This document shows, one piece after another, positions 50,205-58,572 of a stretch of DNA of 64,000 bases (the stretch's first letter is position 1; the number at the start of each line of letters is the position of its first letter). The translations under genes were made by a program, and so were the position numbers. Origin of the DNA: Clostridia bacterium (GTDB taxonomy: Bacteria > Bacillota_A > Clostridia > Oscillospirales > CAG-272); contig JAFTSQ010000025.1 of assembly GCA_017467205.1 (NCBI GenBank), positions 1 through 64,000 on the forward strand. The letters run 5' to 3'. Under the pieces are notes generated by a model. It did no database searches, was not told where the DNA came from, and saw only the letters and a program-made list of their open reading frames with translations.

Positions 50205-51655
50205 CCTTTAACTCCTGGGAGTTTCTCCTCTTTTATCCGATAGTCGCACTTCTTTACTTCGTTCTGCCGAAGAAGCTGAAGTGGCCGATGCTCCTTATCG
50301 CGAGCTATTATTTCTACATCTGCTATCAGGCGAGCCTCATCTTCCTCATTCTTCTGACGACGGCGATATCCTGGGGCGCATCCGCGCTTATTGAGCGGAC
50401 CGAGAGCCCCCGTGTCAAAAAAACGGCACTTGCTCTGACTCTCATCGTGTGCCTTGGAGTGCTGTTCTTCTATAAGTATTTCAACTTTCTGTCGGGCTCG
50501 TTTGCAGGTCTCGTTTCGCTCTTTGGATACGAAACTCCGCCACTTGTTTTGAACCTGATTTTGCCGGTTGGAATATCCTTCTATACCTTCCAGACGCTCT
50601 CCTACGTCATAGACGTCTATCGCGGCGACGTGAAGACCGAACGCAATTTCTTTTTCTACGCGCTTTTCGTGTCCTTCTTCCCGCAGCTCGTTGCAGGACC
50701 TATCGAGCGACCGGATAACCTTATTCCGCAACTCAAGGAAACGCACAAGTGGTCGGACGAGGACGCCGTCAAGGGCGGCAAGCATATGATAGTCGGCTTC
50801 TTCAAAAAGGTTGTGGTTGCCGATCTTATCTCGGTCTACGTCGACTCTATTTACAACTCGCCCGAAACCGCTACGGGACTTGGAGTGGTTATAGCAACTG
50901 TGCTCTTTGCACTGCAAATATACTGCGACTTCTCCGGATACACCGATATCGCGATAGGCTGTGCTCGAATAATGGGCATACGCCTGATGAAAAACTTTGA
51001 CCATCCTTATATCGCCACGAGCATTAAGGAATTCTGGGCGCGCTGGCATATCTCGCTCTCCAGCTGGCTGCGCGACTATCTCTACATTCCCCTCGGCGGC
51101 AGTCGCTGCTCTAAGGTGCGCCACCTTACCAACCTGATGATAGTATTTCTCGTTTCGGGCCTTTGGCACGGAGCGGCGTGGACTTACGTTATCTGGGGTG
51201 CAATTCACGGAATATATCAGGTTGTCGGTAACCTCACCGCCGCACCGCGCCGCGCGCTCATCGAAAAACTCGGCTTTACGGAAAAGAGCCTGTCTGTCGT
51301 GATAGTGCGACGCACCGTAACCTTTATCCTCGTGTCGTTTGCCTGGATATTCTTCAGAGCAAATTCTATCTCTGACGCCTTCACACTCGTCGGAAAACTC
51401 TGCACGGGGTGGGGCTCGTTTGCCGAAACGCTCGGAATTATGGAGCTTGGGCTCGTCGGAATTCTCACGACGGTCGCATCCTACCTCATCCTTCTTATCA
51501 TTGACCGTATGCTCGCCTATGAGGACTCAGGCGACGGCTCGGCGATGCTCACCAAAAACGGCGCGTTTATCTATTTCGTATGGATAATTATGTTTGCCTG
51601 GGCGCTTCTTCTTTCGAAGGATATGACGAGCACCTTTATTTACTTCCAGTTCTGA
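50201..51655 (+). CDS. MBOAT family O-acyltransferase (AlgI/DltB type)
   Basis: This 484-residue membrane-bound O-acyltransferase moves acyl groups, usually acetyl, across the membrane for cell-surface glycans. AlgI-type signatures are FNSWEFLLFYPIVALLYFVL, YFYICY, LVAGPIERPDNLIPQL, FALQIYCDFSGYTDIAIG, FWARWHISLSSWLRDYLYIP (His about 283) and the catalytic VSGLWHGAAWTYVIWG (His-323). About 10-11 membrane segments are evident. It overlaps the small membrane gene by 4 bases. The LRR-SGNH genes on both sides suggest an AlgI/AlgX- or DltB/DltD-like transfer chain to an unidentified wall or capsule polymer. Confidence 0.9.
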   Translation: MTFNSWEFLLFYPIVALLYFVLPKKLKWPMLLIASYYFYICYQASLIFLILLTTAISWGASALIERTESPRVKKTALALTLIVCLGVLFFYKYFNFLSGSFAGLVSLFGYETPPLVLNLILPVGISFYTFQTLSYVIDVYRGDVKTERNFFFYALFVSFFPQLVAGPIERPDNLIPQLKETHKWSDEDAVKGGKHMIVGFFKKVVVADLISVYVDSIYNSPETATGLGVVIATVLFALQIYCDFSGYTDIAIGCARIMGIRLMKNFDHPYIATSIKEFWARWHISLSSWLRDYLYIPLGGSRCSKVRHLTNLMIVFLVSGLWHGAAWTYVIWGAIHGIYQVVGNLTAAPRRALIEKLGFTEKSLSVVIVRRTVTFILVSFAWIFFRANSISDAFTLVGKLCTGWGSFAETLGIMELGLVGILTTVASYLILLIIDRMLAYEDSGDGSAMLTKNGAFIYFVWIIMFAWALLLSKDMTSTFIYFQF

Positions 51656-51673
51656 CAGAAAGGCGATTGTTAA

Positions 51674-53104
51674 ATGAAAAAAACGGTTAGAACGCTATGC
51701 GTTCTTCTTTCATTACTCGTTGTCCTCTCGCCGATAATTCTTCTTGCGACGGCTGTCTTTACCATTCCGAGCCAGTACGATAACAGCTTCGTCGGAATAC
51801 TCGACGAAAAGCACGACGCGCTTTTAAGCGAGGAGGACGACAAGATAGTTATAGTCGGCGGCTCGTCGGTCGCGTTCGGCGTGGATAGCGATATTATAGA
51901 AAAGTATACCGAGATGCCGGTTATCAATTTCGGTTTGTACGCCGCTCTTGGAACGAAGCTTATGCTCGATCTTTCGCGGGGCGGTATAAAAGAGGGCGAT
52001 ATAGTTGTGATAGCTCCCGAGCTTGACCCGCAAACGCTCTCGCTCTATTTCAGCTCGGAGGCTACCTGGCAGGCGATAGACGGCGACATCTCGATGCTCT
52101 CTTCGGTGGGCGCTGATAACTACCTATCTATGCTCGGCGGCTCTTGGAAATACGCCAAGGAAAAGCTTGGTTACTTCCTCACCGAAAAGCCCGACCCCGA
52201 GGGCGTTTATAACGCAAAGAATTTCGACGAGAACGGTGATTTAGTGTACACCCGTGCGAATAATACGATGCGTACCTACTATGATCCGAACAATATGATA
52301 GACCTCTCGCCCGATATACTGTCGGAGGATTTTGCGGACTATCTTAACGAGTATATAAGCTATTGCACCTCTCGCGGCGCAACCGTCTATTTCTCCTATT
52401 GCCCGATGAACCGTATGGGTCTTAAAAAGGGCGTGACGGATGAGAGCGCCAAAGCCTTTGAGACATATCTCAAGGATAAAATAAACTGCACCTTTATCAG
52501 CAATATAAACGAGTATATTTATGATGCGGAGTATTTTTACGACACCAACTTCCACCTGAACGACGTCGGCTCGATACTCCATAGCGTAAATCTCACGAAG
52601 GACATTCTCCTCGAGCTCGGAATTCCCACGAGAGTGGACGAGGAGATACCGAAAGCTCCGAAGCTTCCGTCCTCTGATATCAATTGGTTCGTTGAGGACG
52701 AGAACAGCGTCTATTTCGAATACGAGCTTACCGAGATCGGCACTTATAAGATAGTCGGTCTTTCAGAGCTCGGTATGAGCCAAAGGACCCTGACCGTGCC
52801 GCTCGGATATAACGGGCGCAAGGTTACCGCCATCGGCCCGTCTGCGTTTGAGGGCGGCACAGCCTCAAAGCTCGTCATCACTGCGGATACCAACGTCGAC
52901 ACGATAATGGACGGTGCGTTCACAGGAGCATCCACCATTCGCGAGATGTGGTGCTACGTTCTTGACTGCGAAAGCATTCTTCCGCCCGCAAGCTTTGAGG
53001 GCACGGCATCCGGCTTTAAGGTCCACGTTCCGCCAAGTTCGACCTATAACAGCGGATACTATTGGGCGCACAGAAAGCTGACCTTCGTCTTTGACGCCGA
53101 ATAG
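51674..53104 (+). CDS. SGNH-LRR membrane-anchored protein, acyltransferase partner
   Basis: The 476-residue protein has an N-terminal membrane segment (about 7-30) without a lipobox, so it stays anchored. The SGNH/DltD-like domain (about 50-320) has a nucleophile motif IVGGSSVAFG (Gly63-Ser65), FGLYAALGT, GDIVVIAPE and the late FYDTNFHLND (Asp290, His294). BspA-type leucine-rich repeats follow (about 345-470, with VTAIGPSAFEGGTASKLVIT). The domain order is the reverse of the first gene in the operon. It starts 18 bases after the MBOAT gene with AAAGGCGA before the ATG. A terminator follows. Confidence 0.72.
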   Translation: MKKTVRTLCVLLSLLVVLSPIILLATAVFTIPSQYDNSFVGILDEKHDALLSEEDDKIVIVGGSSVAFGVDSDIIEKYTEMPVINFGLYAALGTKLMLDLSRGGIKEGDIVVIAPELDPQTLSLYFSSEATWQAIDGDISMLSSVGADNYLSMLGGSWKYAKEKLGYFLTEKPDPEGVYNAKNFDENGDLVYTRANNTMRTYYDPNNMIDLSPDILSEDFADYLNEYISYCTSRGATVYFSYCPMNRMGLKKGVTDESAKAFETYLKDKINCTFISNINEYIYDAEYFYDTNFHLNDVGSILHSVNLTKDILLELGIPTRVDEEIPKAPKLPSSDINWFVEDENSVYFEYELTEIGTYKIVGLSELGMSQRTLTVPLGYNGRKVTAIGPSAFEGGTASKLVITADTNVDTIMDGAFTGASTIREMWCYVLDCESILPPASFEGTASGFKVHVPPSSTYNSGYYWAHRKLTFVFDAE

Positions 53105-53126
53105 GCAAAAATGTGAAAAAACAAAG

Positions 53127-53164
53127 AAAAACCACCGATTTTCAAGCGAAAATCGGTGGTTTTT
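53127..53164. terminator. Bidirectional terminator after the acylation operon
   Basis: The perfect 17-base arms 53127-53143 and 53148-53164 (AAAAACCACCGATTTTC and its complement) around a 4-base loop serve both the plus-strand operon and the minus-strand ylmH-like gene. Confidence 0.9.
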
Positions 53165-53166
53165 CT

Positions 53167-53925
53167 CTAAATATATCTTTCAACAACAAGATTGAGCTTG
53201 CCCTTTTTCGTGTTCGATTCGAAGCCGCGATAAATGAATCTGCCGTATCCGCGAACGCTTACTACGTCGTCGGGGTTTGGTGCGAGCGATACGCTCTCGA
53301 CCCTTGCGCCGTTAAGAAAGACGAGCTTTTTCGCGAATAGTGCCTGCGCATCCTCACGTGAGAGGCGGTAGACCTTTGCAATTACTCCGTCAAGCCGCTC
53401 GCTGCTCGCTTGAATTCTGATGGGTTCGGTCTTGTAAAGCTCGCCCTCGGGAATCTTGTCGGTTAAGGAAAGGGTAAGGTCGGTGTGCTTGACTCTTGTC
53501 AGACTGTCGATTATATGCTGAGCAACGCTTTCCTTTGCGAAGATATATCCTATATTGTCGATAACCGCAATATCGCCGAGAGTGTCGCGCTCAAGCCCCA
53601 AATTCATCAGCGCGCCGAGAAAATCTCTGTGACAGAGCTCGTCGGCGAATTTCTTTGAGCGCGGCTCTGCCTTGATGCAAACGATGGGGAACTCCTCGCA
53701 CCAGCCGAGCTCCTCCTCCGAGCCGAAGCGCGCCATAACGCGCTCTGCTCCCGCAGCACCGCCAAAGAGGGTCACGTGAGCGCCTTCAAAATCTCGCCTT
53801 GCTTCCTCAAAAACAGATTGCTCTGAAAGCCCGAGAAAGTCGGTGAAGCAGTATACACCTTTTGAACACGAGCGTCGCGCAAGCTCGATAAACCGCTTTT
53901 TTAACAGTTCGTTGTCTTCAGCCAT
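53167..53925 (-). CDS. YlmH family RNA-binding S4 domain protein
   Basis: The 252-residue protein matches the YlmH group: an N-terminal part (VYCFTDFLGLSEQSVFEEAR, then FPIVCIKAEPRSKKFADELC), a middle domain with HRDFLGALMNLGLERDTLGD, and a C-terminal S4 domain (about 180-240, VIAKVYRLSREDAQALFAKK). In Bacillus the gene lies in the sepF-ylmG cluster, between ylmG and divIVA; here it is about 15 kb away and paired with a PpiC gene instead. YlmH has been linked to ribosome rescue. It overlaps the upstream PpiC gene by one base. Confidence 0.88.
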   Translation of the reverse strand: MAEDNELLKKRFIELARRSCSKGVYCFTDFLGLSEQSVFEEARRDFEGAHVTLFGGAAGAERVMARFGSEEELGWCEEFPIVCIKAEPRSKKFADELCHRDFLGALMNLGLERDTLGDIAVIDNIGYIFAKESVAQHIIDSLTRVKHTDLTLSLTDKIPEGELYKTEPIRIQASSERLDGVIAKVYRLSREDAQALFAKKLVFLNGARVESVSLAPNPDDVVSVRGYGRFIYRGFESNTKKGKLNLVVERYI

Positions 53926-54671
53926 TACGCCATCTCAACGGGGTAGAGTATCTTGAGCTGATTTATACGGCTCTCGTAAGCCTTGCTCTGCTTTTCGCCG
54001 ATAAGATAGGACTTTATCTGCTCCTTCATAGCCTCGAATGCAGGTGCTTGTGCGACACCTTTTGAGTTGAGCTTGATGAGGTGATATCCGAACTGGGTCT
54101 TAACGGGTTCTGCCGATATCTCGCCCTCGTTCATAGCGAAAACTGCCGCGTCAAACTCGGGTACCATCTGTCCGCGACCGAAATCGCCGAGGCTTCCGCC
54201 TGACTTTCCGGAGGGGCAGGTGGAATGCTCCTTTGCAGCGTCCTCAAAGCTTATTGTGCCGTCGTTTATCTTGGAAAGAAGCTCCTTCGCCTCCTCCTCG
54301 GTCTTAACGAGAATGTGAGATGCGTTGACTGTTTCTCCGCCGCCGAGCTTGTCAAGGTTCTCGCCGTAGTATGCCTCTGCCTCCTCGTCGCTTACAGTAA
54401 CGCCGCCGACAATCTTCTCGGTCGCGTAATTGATAAGGAGATTTTCCTTAAGTCTTGAAAGCTGCTCCTTGTAAGCTGCCTCGGTTTCATAGAGGTTGCG
54501 TCTTGCATCAAGCAAAATGAGCTTTGAAGCAACGAGCTGCTTGAGAATTGCTGCACGGCCCTGGGGGTTGTTGTACATCTGTCCGCGCTCGCCAAGCCCT
54601 GCTATGAAGGCGGTAACGTCCTGTTCGGTTATCGGCATACCGCCGACTGTTGCAAGTGTTTTGTTTTCCAT
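53925..54671 (-). CDS. PpiC-type peptidyl-prolyl isomerase
   Basis: This 248-residue parvulin-type isomerase has a SurA_N-like helical region (about 1-100, with QLVASKLILLDARRNLYETE) and a PpiC rotamase domain (about 112-205: ASHILVKTEEEAKELL, then GKSGGSLGDFGRGQMVPEFD and VKTQFGYHLIKL). No signal peptide or lipobox is present, so it looks cytoplasmic rather than a PrsA-type extracellular foldase. The next gene, ylmH-like, overlaps it by one base. Confidence 0.9.
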   Translation of the reverse strand: MENKTLATVGGMPITEQDVTAFIAGLGERGQMYNNPQGRAAILKQLVASKLILLDARRNLYETEAAYKEQLSRLKENLLINYATEKIVGGVTVSDEEAEAYYGENLDKLGGGETVNASHILVKTEEEAKELLSKINDGTISFEDAAKEHSTCPSGKSGGSLGDFGRGQMVPEFDAAVFAMNEGEISAEPVKTQFGYHLIKLNSKGVAQAPAFEAMKEQIKSYLIGEKQSKAYESRINQLKILYPVEMA

Positions 54672-54738
54672 TTTTATATTCCTTTCAAATTAAATACTTT
54701 GGGAGAAATTCAGTAAAGCCTGTACCCCGTGTCGCAAA

Positions 54739-56115
54739 TTACGGTTTTCTTAAGCCCTTCGGGTAGTGGTTTTTGAGTCTGCCGGACACAGCTTTTGCCC
54801 CACCGAGCGAGGTGTTGCCGAAGGCTATCGAGCACCAACCGTTCTCTGATACCTCTTTTGCATCAATCTCCTCGCCGCGAAGATAGGCTTCAAGCCGCGC
54901 ATCACTTCCCAAAATCCGCTCTCGGCGCAAAAATTCATCTCCGTATGCCGAGAAGAACTGGTGCGACGGGGTGAGCACACCCTTTTGTATATGCCCGAGA
55001 AGAACGCCTGCGCAGAAGACCGAACGGGGCATTAGTGGGTATCCGTGTGGAATTATAACGAGATTTTCGCCGTGCCGCCTGACCTCGTCGGTGCGGTCGG
55101 TTTTCATATTGTCCCTAAAAAATCTGCGCACTATATCGCGCTCGGATTTTTTCAAGGGCGCTGATGAGTCACTGTAAAAAATCCTGCGCTTCGGATTCTT
55201 TCCCTCGGTTTTTCTCATAAGAGCTATGAACTGACCCTCGCCCGGGTGGATATGAGGGTAGAATCTTCGGCAAAGTTTTATATTGTCTATCTTGCAGCCC
55301 TCGAAGGCTATTCCGTCGGCGGTCGAGCGGCGCACCGCCTCCTCGACCTCTATGAGCTCGAACTCCGGGTGTCGCGAAAGAAAGGCGGCGACCCGCATCT
55401 CGTTTTCCTCAAGTGAGAAGGTGCAGGTTGAATAAAGCAGTCTGCCCCCCTCCTTGACGAGCGGTGCGGCGTTTTCGAAAATGTAGTCCTGCCGCTCGGC
55501 GCACGTCCTGACGCCGCTGACGCTCCATTCCTCGCTTGCCTCGGAGTTCTTTCTGAAAAGCCCCTCGCCAGAGCAGGGCGCGTCGAGCAGAACGAGGTCG
55601 AAGAATTCCGAGAAGAGCTTTGGCAGTTCCTTTGTGTCAAGTGAGGTAACCACCGTGTTCTTAAGACCGAGTCGCTCGAAGTTTCCAACGGCAATCTTCG
55701 CGCGCTTCGGCAGAAATTCGTTCGCGAGCAAAAAGCCTGCCTCGCCTATTTTCTCGGCTATTTGCGAGGACTTGCCACCCGGAGCGGAGCAAAGGTCGGC
55801 ACATATCATGCCTTTCTCAAGTCTTACCGCGTTCACCGTAGCCATAGCGCCCGGGTCCTGAAGATATATCTCGCCGCTGTGGTGCGCCGCCGTGTTGCCG
55901 ACGCCCTCGCGCTCGACGAGTATGAATCCACACTCCTCGTATTCAAGCGGCGTGAGCGTAAGGCTCGTTTTTGAGAGGAACTCCTCTTTTGAGCATTTGA
56001 GAGTGTTGACCCTCAAGCCCTTGACCGCCTCGCCGCCCTGAAGCTCAGCAAGGAGCGCGTCGGTATCCGTGTTCGGAAGAGCCCTTATTCTTTCTTCAAA
56101 TTCCTTTGGAAGAAT
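54739..56115 (-). CDS. NOL1/NOP2/Sun family rRNA m5C methyltransferase (RsmF-like), AUU start
   Basis: The SAM-dependent core (LRVNTLK, then DLCSAPGGKSSQIAEKIG and VVLLDAPCSGEGLF; catalytic Cys in STCTFSLEENE) identifies an RsmB/RsmF-type rRNA cytosine-5 methyltransferase. The C-terminal ~150 residues resemble the RsmF extension (FPHGYPLMP-type motif: VIIPHGYPLMPRSVFCAGVL). The first conventional start (TTG at 56016) would remove the conserved N-terminal LPKEFEERIRA. The frame is open upstream to an ATT at 56113-56115, which has GGGAGG at 8-base spacing and begins I-LPKEF as homologues begin M-LPKEF. The transcript start from the promoter (56151-56179) leaves no room for a more distant start. 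Confidence 0.85.
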   Translation of the reverse strand: MLPKEFEERIRALPNTDTDALLAELQGGEAVKGLRVNTLKCSKEEFLSKTSLTLTPLEYEECGFILVEREGVGNTAAHHSGEIYLQDPGAMATVNAVRLEKGMICADLCSAPGGKSSQIAEKIGEAGFLLANEFLPKRAKIAVGNFERLGLKNTVVTSLDTKELPKLFSEFFDLVLLDAPCSGEGLFRKNSEASEEWSVSGVRTCAERQDYIFENAAPLVKEGGRLLYSTCTFSLEENEMRVAAFLSRHPEFELIEVEEAVRRSTADGIAFEGCKIDNIKLCRRFYPHIHPGEGQFIALMRKTEGKNPKRRIFYSDSSAPLKKSERDIVRRFFRDNMKTDRTDEVRRHGENLVIIPHGYPLMPRSVFCAGVLLGHIQKGVLTPSHQFFSAYGDEFLRRERILGSDARLEAYLRGEEIDAKEVSENGWCSIAFGNTSLGGAKAVSGRLKNHYPKGLRKP

Positions 56116-56150
56116 CCTCCTCGCCTCCCTTCGTTCTTTTTTCCACAGAG

Positions 56151-56179
56151 ATTATACTATACATTCCTTCAAAAGTCAA
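56151..56179 (-). promoter_or_regulatory. Sigma-A promoter of the rsmF-like gene
   Basis: On the minus strand, TTGACT (56174-56179), 17 bases, TATAAT (56151-56156). The predicted start point lies about 30 bases before the ATT codon, so the leader holds the ribosome binding site and no other in-frame start. Confidence 0.8.
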
Positions 56180-56227
56180 CCAAAAACAGAAGCTTTTACC
56201 TTTCTCTTGCCGTTTTTGCTCAGAGGG

Positions 56228-56256
56228 TTGCATTTTATTTTGAAAAGTGATATAAT
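56228..56256 (+). promoter_or_regulatory. Sigma-A promoter of the M16 peptidase gene
   Basis: TTGCAT (56228-56233), 17 bases, TATAAT (56251-56256), about 33 bases before the TTG start. It is back-to-back with the rsmF-like promoter. Confidence 0.75.
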
Positions 56257-56289
56257 TATTTGTTAGTAGACTGAAAGGAGGTGCGCTTT

Positions 56290-57564
56290 TTGGAAAAAGA
56301 ATTTGTGTCGGAGCGCGGCGTTAAGATATATTCATACAAGAATCCCGCGTCGCACGGATTTTTCATATCGCTTTTTCTTCGGGCAGGCAGTATATACGAA
56401 AATGAAAGTAACCTTGGAATAACGCATTTTCTTGAGCATGTGGCGATAAGGAATATAAATTATAATATGTCGGGCGAGCTCTACCGCGAGCTTGACAGAT
56501 TCGGCCTTGATTTTAATGCTTACACCTCATCCGACCTCGTTCAGTTTTACATCAGCGGAGCGAGCGCCAATTTTTCAAAGGGCGCGGAGCTGATATCAAA
56601 GCTTCTTCAGCCGATAACTCTTCCCGCATCGGATATTGCCGCCGAGCGCCGCAGAATAAAGGCGGAGATACGCGAGAGCGACGATAAGGGCTCGCTTGCC
56701 AATTTTACGAACGGGATAGTCTTTTCGGGCTCACCTCTTAAGAACTCGATTCTCGGAACGAACAAAACGGTTGATAAAATCGGCAGAGCGCGCCTTGAGG
56801 AATACAGGTGCGAGGTGTTCTTGCCCGGCAAGATGTTCTTCTACGTCACGGGTAACTTTGAGGAGTCGGATATCCTCAGTCTTGCATCGCTTATCGATGC
56901 GGCGTACCCCTCCGGTGCGGTCGCGACGCTCGACGAGTGTGACGTGTCGCTCGTGCCCGACGGTTTTTGCAAGAGGGCAGGGGGCGTGTATATAAAAAAC
57001 GCCGATTTTACTATGCTTAAGTTTACCTTTGATATCCCGCCCGATGCGCTTTGCGCACCCGAATGCGATATCATATACGATATGCTCCTCTCGGGCTATA
57101 ACTCCCGTCTTTTTATCGAGATGAGCGAGAAGCGCGGCTTGTTTTACGATATAACCGGCTCGCTTGACAGATACGCCGATATGGGTAGCTTTGCCTTCTC
57201 CTTCGAGTTGAAGGAAAAGGATATATACCTTGCCACCGAGCTTATCGTTAGTATACTGAAGAGCTTCTCGCGTGAGAATATTGCCGAGGAGGATATAATC
57301 CGCGCAGGGTATACCGACAATGCGTATATGCTTTTCGACGATATAAGGGAGTTTAATTATACCTACGCCTACGACAATCATATCCTTCGTCGCGGCTATC
57401 GGTCAATAGAGGATAGAGTAGCCGCTTACAAAGCGGTAACTCCCGCGAGTATTCGTGCGGTGGCAGAGAGAATATTTCAATCCGAAAATCTCACACTCAC
57501 CGCAAAAGGAAAAAAGAAAAAAATAGATATAAAAAGGCTTTCCGAGATAATTTCTTCACTTTGA
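56290..57564 (+). CDS. M16 family (pitrilysin-type) metallopeptidase
   Basis: This 424-residue M16 peptidase has the inverted zinc motif HXXEH in GITHFLEHVAIRN (about 54-66) with the downstream Glu in the region around residue 130 (RRRIKAEIRESDDKGSLANF). The second half has the usual non-catalytic M16 fold. It is the YmxG/MlpA kind of bacterial protein, without signal peptide. Start TTG 56290 has AGGAGG 8 bases upstream; a GTG at 56281 lies inside that site. It precedes the lipid-kinase gene by 70 bases. Confidence 0.88.
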   Translation: MEKEFVSERGVKIYSYKNPASHGFFISLFLRAGSIYENESNLGITHFLEHVAIRNINYNMSGELYRELDRFGLDFNAYTSSDLVQFYISGASANFSKGAELISKLLQPITLPASDIAAERRRIKAEIRESDDKGSLANFTNGIVFSGSPLKNSILGTNKTVDKIGRARLEEYRCEVFLPGKMFFYVTGNFEESDILSLASLIDAAYPSGAVATLDECDVSLVPDGFCKRAGGVYIKNADFTMLKFTFDIPPDALCAPECDIIYDMLLSGYNSRLFIEMSEKRGLFYDITGSLDRYADMGSFAFSFELKEKDIYLATELIVSILKSFSRENIAEEDIIRAGYTDNAYMLFDDIREFNYTYAYDNHILRRGYRSIEDRVAAYKAVTPASIRAVAERIFQSENLTLTAKGKKKKIDIKRLSEIISSL

Positions 57565-57634
57565 TTTTTTTGTTTTCGCGTGCGCGAATTTTGTCGATTT
57601 TGCGCCGCGTCTTTATAAAGAAAGGAAATTTAAG

Positions 57635-58501
57635 ATGAAATTCGTTCTCTATAATCCCCACGCCTGCTCCGGCACTGCACGGATGTGCATTGATCCGTAC
57701 GTATGCACCCTTAAAGGTAACTGCAAAATAGTTGATATGACCGAGATTTCGAGCTATGGGGAATTCTTTGCGCCGCTCTCCGAGGCTGACGAGGTCGTTA
57801 TCTGCGGTGGCGACGGCACTGTCAACCGCTTCGTAAACGCAGTTCGGGGCATTGATATCCCTTGCCCTATCTACTATCTTCCCGCGGGTAGCGGAAACGA
57901 CTTTGCTCGCGACGTTGAAAAGGTCGGTGCTGCCGAGCCCTTCTTGCTCGACGGATACATAAAGGAGCTTCCGAGCGTTACGGTAGACGGCAATGAGAGC
58001 CTTTTTATCAACGGCGTAGGCTACGGAATAGACGGCTATTGCTGCGAGGTCGGAGATAAGATTCGTGAAAAGGGCAAGAAGGTTAATTATACCTCTATTG
58101 CCATCAAGGGGCTGCTCTTCCACTTCAAGCCCGCCAACGCAACCGTAACGGTAGACGGTGTTGAGCACAAATTCAAGAAGGCGTGGATAGCTCCCACAAT
58201 GCTCGGCAGGTTCTACGGCGGCGGAATGATGCCCGTACCTGAGCAGCACAGAGGCGAGGGAGAGGGAAAGCTTTCGGTTATGCTTCTTTATAACACCTCA
58301 AAGCTCAAAACCCTTATGATATTCCCGAAGCTCTTTAAGGGAACGCACGTTACGAGCAAGAACGTTGCAATTCTTACGGGCGACGAGATAACCGTTAAGT
58401 TTGACCGCCCCACCGCTCTGCAAATAGACGGTGAAACGGTGCTCGGCGTCAGCGAGTACAGCGCAAAAAGCGCGAAATTTGCAGCTGTAAAGGCTCTTTA
58501 A
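57635..58501 (+). CDS. Diacylglycerol/sphingolipid kinase family protein
   Basis: The product (288 aa) belongs to the DAGK/LCB5 (YegS-like) family. The glycine-rich nucleotide-binding motif is EVVICGGDGTVNRFVNAV (about 52-69) and the second is YLPAGSGNDFARDV. The late region (GTHVTSKNVAILTGDEITVK, then QIDGETV) is typical. The substrate, probably a lipid such as diacylglycerol, cannot be told from the sequence. It follows the M16 gene and is ended by a clear terminator. Confidence 0.88.
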   Translation: MKFVLYNPHACSGTARMCIDPYVCTLKGNCKIVDMTEISSYGEFFAPLSEADEVVICGGDGTVNRFVNAVRGIDIPCPIYYLPAGSGNDFARDVEKVGAAEPFLLDGYIKELPSVTVDGNESLFINGVGYGIDGYCCEVGDKIREKGKKVNYTSIAIKGLLFHFKPANATVTVDGVEHKFKKAWIAPTMLGRFYGGGMMPVPEQHRGEGEGKLSVMLLYNTSKLKTLMIFPKLFKGTHVTSKNVAILTGDEITVKFDRPTALQIDGETVLGVSEYSAKSAKFAAVKAL

Positions 58502-58522
58502 TTCAAAAATTTATATCGGTAT

Positions 58523-58571
58523 AAAAAACGCCACACTCGGTGAGTAAGTCCCACCCCGTGTGGCGTTTTTA
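58523..58571. terminator. Bidirectional terminator between lipid-kinase gene and prfB
   Basis: The 14-base arms 58523-58536 and 58558-58571 (AAAAAACGCCACAC) surround a 21-base loop, with A and T runs on either side. It serves both converging genes. Confidence 0.85.
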
Positions 58572-58572
58572 T

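Noticed and set aside
50168..51208. 346-codon open frame antisense to the MBOAT gene
   Set aside because: It mirrors the strongly supported MBOAT gene and has no recognisable protein features.
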